DNA from: Rhodococcus sp. 06-235-1A
GTDB lineage: Bacteria; Actinomycetota; Actinomycetes; Mycobacteriales; Mycobacteriaceae
Reading direction: 5' to 3'
DNA: 64,000 nucleotides
Assembly: GCF_002258785.1 (NCBI RefSeq)
Contig: NZ_NOYI01000003.1
Span: 62,001-126,000 of the forward strand
The notes under the pieces are model-generated. The model saw only the letters and a program-made list of their open reading frames with translations. It had not been told where the DNA came from and made no database searches. The position numbers and the translations under genes were made by a program. Shown in pieces: positions 62,583-64,000 of this stretch. Within the stretch, counting starts at the first letter, position 1; every line of letters begins with the position of its first letter.

Positions 62583-63704
62583 ATGAAATTTGCACGAACG
62601 ACCAGGTCGATGGCAACGGCACTGATGTGCGCCGGGATTCTCGGTGCGGGAGTGCTCGCGTCGGCACCCGCTACCGCCGCCCCGGCCACCACCACGCCGT
62701 CCACTCCAACACCGTCCATCGGCACCGAGCTGTCGGGTAAGACTGTGTTTCTCGACCCGGGCCACCAGGGCACCGGACATTCGGAGGATCTGCAGCGCCA
62801 GGTCGACGACGGGCGCGGCGGCACGAAAGACTGCCAGACCACCGGAATGACCACCGTCGACGGCGTGCCCGAGCACACCATCAACTGGAAAGTCAGCGAA
62901 CTCGTTCGGTCCAGCCTCGAGAGCCTGGGCGCAACGGTGAAGACCAGTCGAGCGGACGACACCGGGTGGGGTGGATGCGTCGACGACAGGGCGCGTGCAG
63001 CGAGCGAGTCCGGAGCTGACGTCGCGGTGAGTATCCATGCTGACTCCACGAGCACGTCGTCCGATGCCGCCAAGCACGGATTTCATCTGATCGTGCCCAC
63101 ATTGCCGATTCCGGACGCAGCGGCCGACGCAGCCCAGTCCGAAGGTGGGCGTTCGGCTTCGAAGCTGATGCGGGACTCGTACGTTCGGGCCGGCTTCGAC
63201 CCGGCGAACTACGCGGGCGTGGACGAGGGAATTCAGGAGCGCTCGGACGTGGCGGGTCCGGCACTGACCACAGTGCCCCTCGTATTCGTCGAAATGGGCA
63301 ACGGATCGAACCCCGACGACGCGGCCCTTCTCGAGAGCTCCGATGGTCAGTTGAAGCACGCGATCGCCATATCGACCGGGATCATCGACTATCTGCTCGG
63401 TGCAGAGGCGTCGTCCACGACGGCGACCGGCCCGGCCGCGGCGGATGCCACCGCCCCGACGACGACTGCTGCCGCCCCTGCGGCGAAGGCGACCGACACC
63501 GCTGCGCCCAGCGCGTCCTCGACCGTGGGAACGGGGACGGCTGTCGCGGGTCGAAGCGCACTGTCTCGATTGATCGACAGCGTCACTCCGTACATCGAGA
63601 CGTTCGGCGTGGACGGCCTGAAGGGGCTCGCGACGCCGGACAACGTCGCCGGTGTGTCCAACTTCGCGCAAGGCCTGCTGAAGCAGATTCTGGCTGCCCG
63701 GTAG
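62583..63704 (+). CDS. secreted N-acetylmuramoyl-L-alanine amidase (Amidase_3, Rv3717-like)
   Basis: The 373-residue protein has a signal peptide (cleavage near APATA-AP, 28-34) and a zinc amidase domain. Ligands are His61 (DPGHQG), Glu97 (PEHTIN) and His152 (SIHAD), with catalytic Glu237 (VFVEMGNG). Cys84 and Cys132 probably form a disulfide. Residues 265-330 are an Ala/Thr/Pro linker before a short C-terminal module, longer than the mycobacterial enzyme. It cuts the amide bond between muramic acid and the stem peptide, possibly under FtsEX or Rpf-linked control. Confidence 0.92.
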   Translation: MKFARTTRSMATALMCAGILGAGVLASAPATAAPATTTPSTPTPSIGTELSGKTVFLDPGHQGTGHSEDLQRQVDDGRGGTKDCQTTGMTTVDGVPEHTINWKVSELVRSSLESLGATVKTSRADDTGWGGCVDDRARAASESGADVAVSIHADSTSTSSDAAKHGFHLIVPTLPIPDAAADAAQSEGGRSASKLMRDSYVRAGFDPANYAGVDEGIQERSDVAGPALTTVPLVFVEMGNGSNPDDAALLESSDGQLKHAIAISTGIIDYLLGAEASSTTATGPAAADATAPTTTAAAPAAKATDTAAPSASSTVGTGTAVAGRSALSRLIDSVTPYIETFGVDGLKGLATPDNVAGVSNFAQGLLKQILAAR

Positions 63705-63715
63705 TCTCGGACGCC

Positions 63716-64000
63716 GTGGCGCGTCGAAGAATTCCGGTGGTGATCGTTGCCGGCTTTCTCGGCGCGGGTAAGACGACCCTGCTCAATCACCTGTTGCGCA
63801 ACGATGCCGGTGTGCGAATCGGAGTCGTGGTCAACGATTTCGGAGCAATCAACATCGATGCGATGCTCGTGGCGGGGCAGGTCGATTCGATGGTCTCACT
63901 CGGCAACGGGTGTATCTGTTGCGCCGTCGACATCAGCGATATGGACGCGATGTTCGACGCCCTCGCGCACCGCCGTTCGGCCATCGACGTGATCGTGGTG
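63716..64000 (+). CDS. CobW/COG0523-family metallochaperone GTPase (partial, 3' end off window)
   Basis: The frame from GTG 63716 stays open to the window edge (95 codons). It shows the P-loop GFLGAGKTTLLNHLL and the metal-binding CxCC motif GNGCICCAV, with NDFGAINID as switch I. These define COG0523 GTPases, which deliver zinc or cobalt to client proteins, and many respond to zinc starvation. It begins 11 bp after the amidase stop, so it may be co-transcribed and might supply zinc to that enzyme family; this is inference. Confidence 0.88.
   Translation, partial: MARRRIPVVIVAGFLGAGKTTLLNHLLRNDAGVRIGVVVNDFGAINIDAMLVAGQVDSMVSLGNGCICCAVDISDMDAMFDALAHRRSAIDVIVV

Overview
The window is a high-GC chromosomal segment from a mycolic-acid actinobacterium, most probably Rhodococcus or a close relative. 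The evidence is the codon and base composition, the many GTG starts, the tmRNA tag ADSNQRDYALAA, and long gene-order agreement (recalled, not searched) with the Mycobacterium tuberculosis blocks Rv3206c-Rv3193c, Rv3137-Rv3140 and Rv3105c-Rv3100c. I see no insertion sequence, prophage or CRISPR array. Almost all of it is chromosomal core, so the interest lies in regulatory RNA structures, gene fusions and a few poorly described families.

Bases 1-9600 hold a kinase-like protein, a GntR/FCD regulator divergent from an MFS transporter, and a nitrite-assimilation module: narK, nirB, nirD, a HemD-like protein fused to a winged helix, and a CbiX/SirB chelatase that would complete siroheme for NirB. 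A MobA-MoeA fusion converges on it and ends a minus-strand operon (hydrolase, alkyltransferase-like protein, thioesterase, mobA-moeA). Bases 13000-31300 are a DNA repair and stress block: adnAB, DoxX, a K+ channel, nudC, mycoredoxin, uvrD2, whiB7 with a complete attenuator leader, an ABC1 kinase, an orphan E1/cyclodehydratase-like protein, a DUF2342 protease, a PDZ/Lon-like protease and a PPA1309 protein.

Bases 31480-43600 contain a UPF0182 membrane protein, an rpf gene behind a c-di-AMP (ydaO) riboswitch, initiator tRNA, a degenerate GyrB-like ATPase paired with a 59-residue acidic protein, an acetyltransferase, an ECF42 sigma factor with its DGPF/YCII partner, fadE24-fadE23 under tandem palindromes, hisN and a beta carbonic anhydrase. 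Bases 43800-51400 are the conserved prfB, mscS, ftsE, ftsX, smpB, ssrA group, with a DMT transporter and an SDR protein between smpB and ssrA.

Bases 51475-57630 are a six-gene translationally coupled lipid operon: hydrolase, FAD oxidoreductase, DUF1365, two tandem cyclopropane-synthase-family methyltransferases and DUF1295. Then come pgm with an MFS exporter, a membrane-anchored DsbA-like protein, tRNA-Ala followed by degenerate repeats of its own 3' end, lsr2, a secreted amidase, and the start of a CobW-family GTPase that runs off the window.

The best candidates for undescribed biology are the whiB7 leader (a 99-codon uORF whose end holds an antiterminator strand), the orphan GHKL ATPase pair, the stand-alone cyclodehydratase-like protein, and the tandem-methyltransferase lipid operon.
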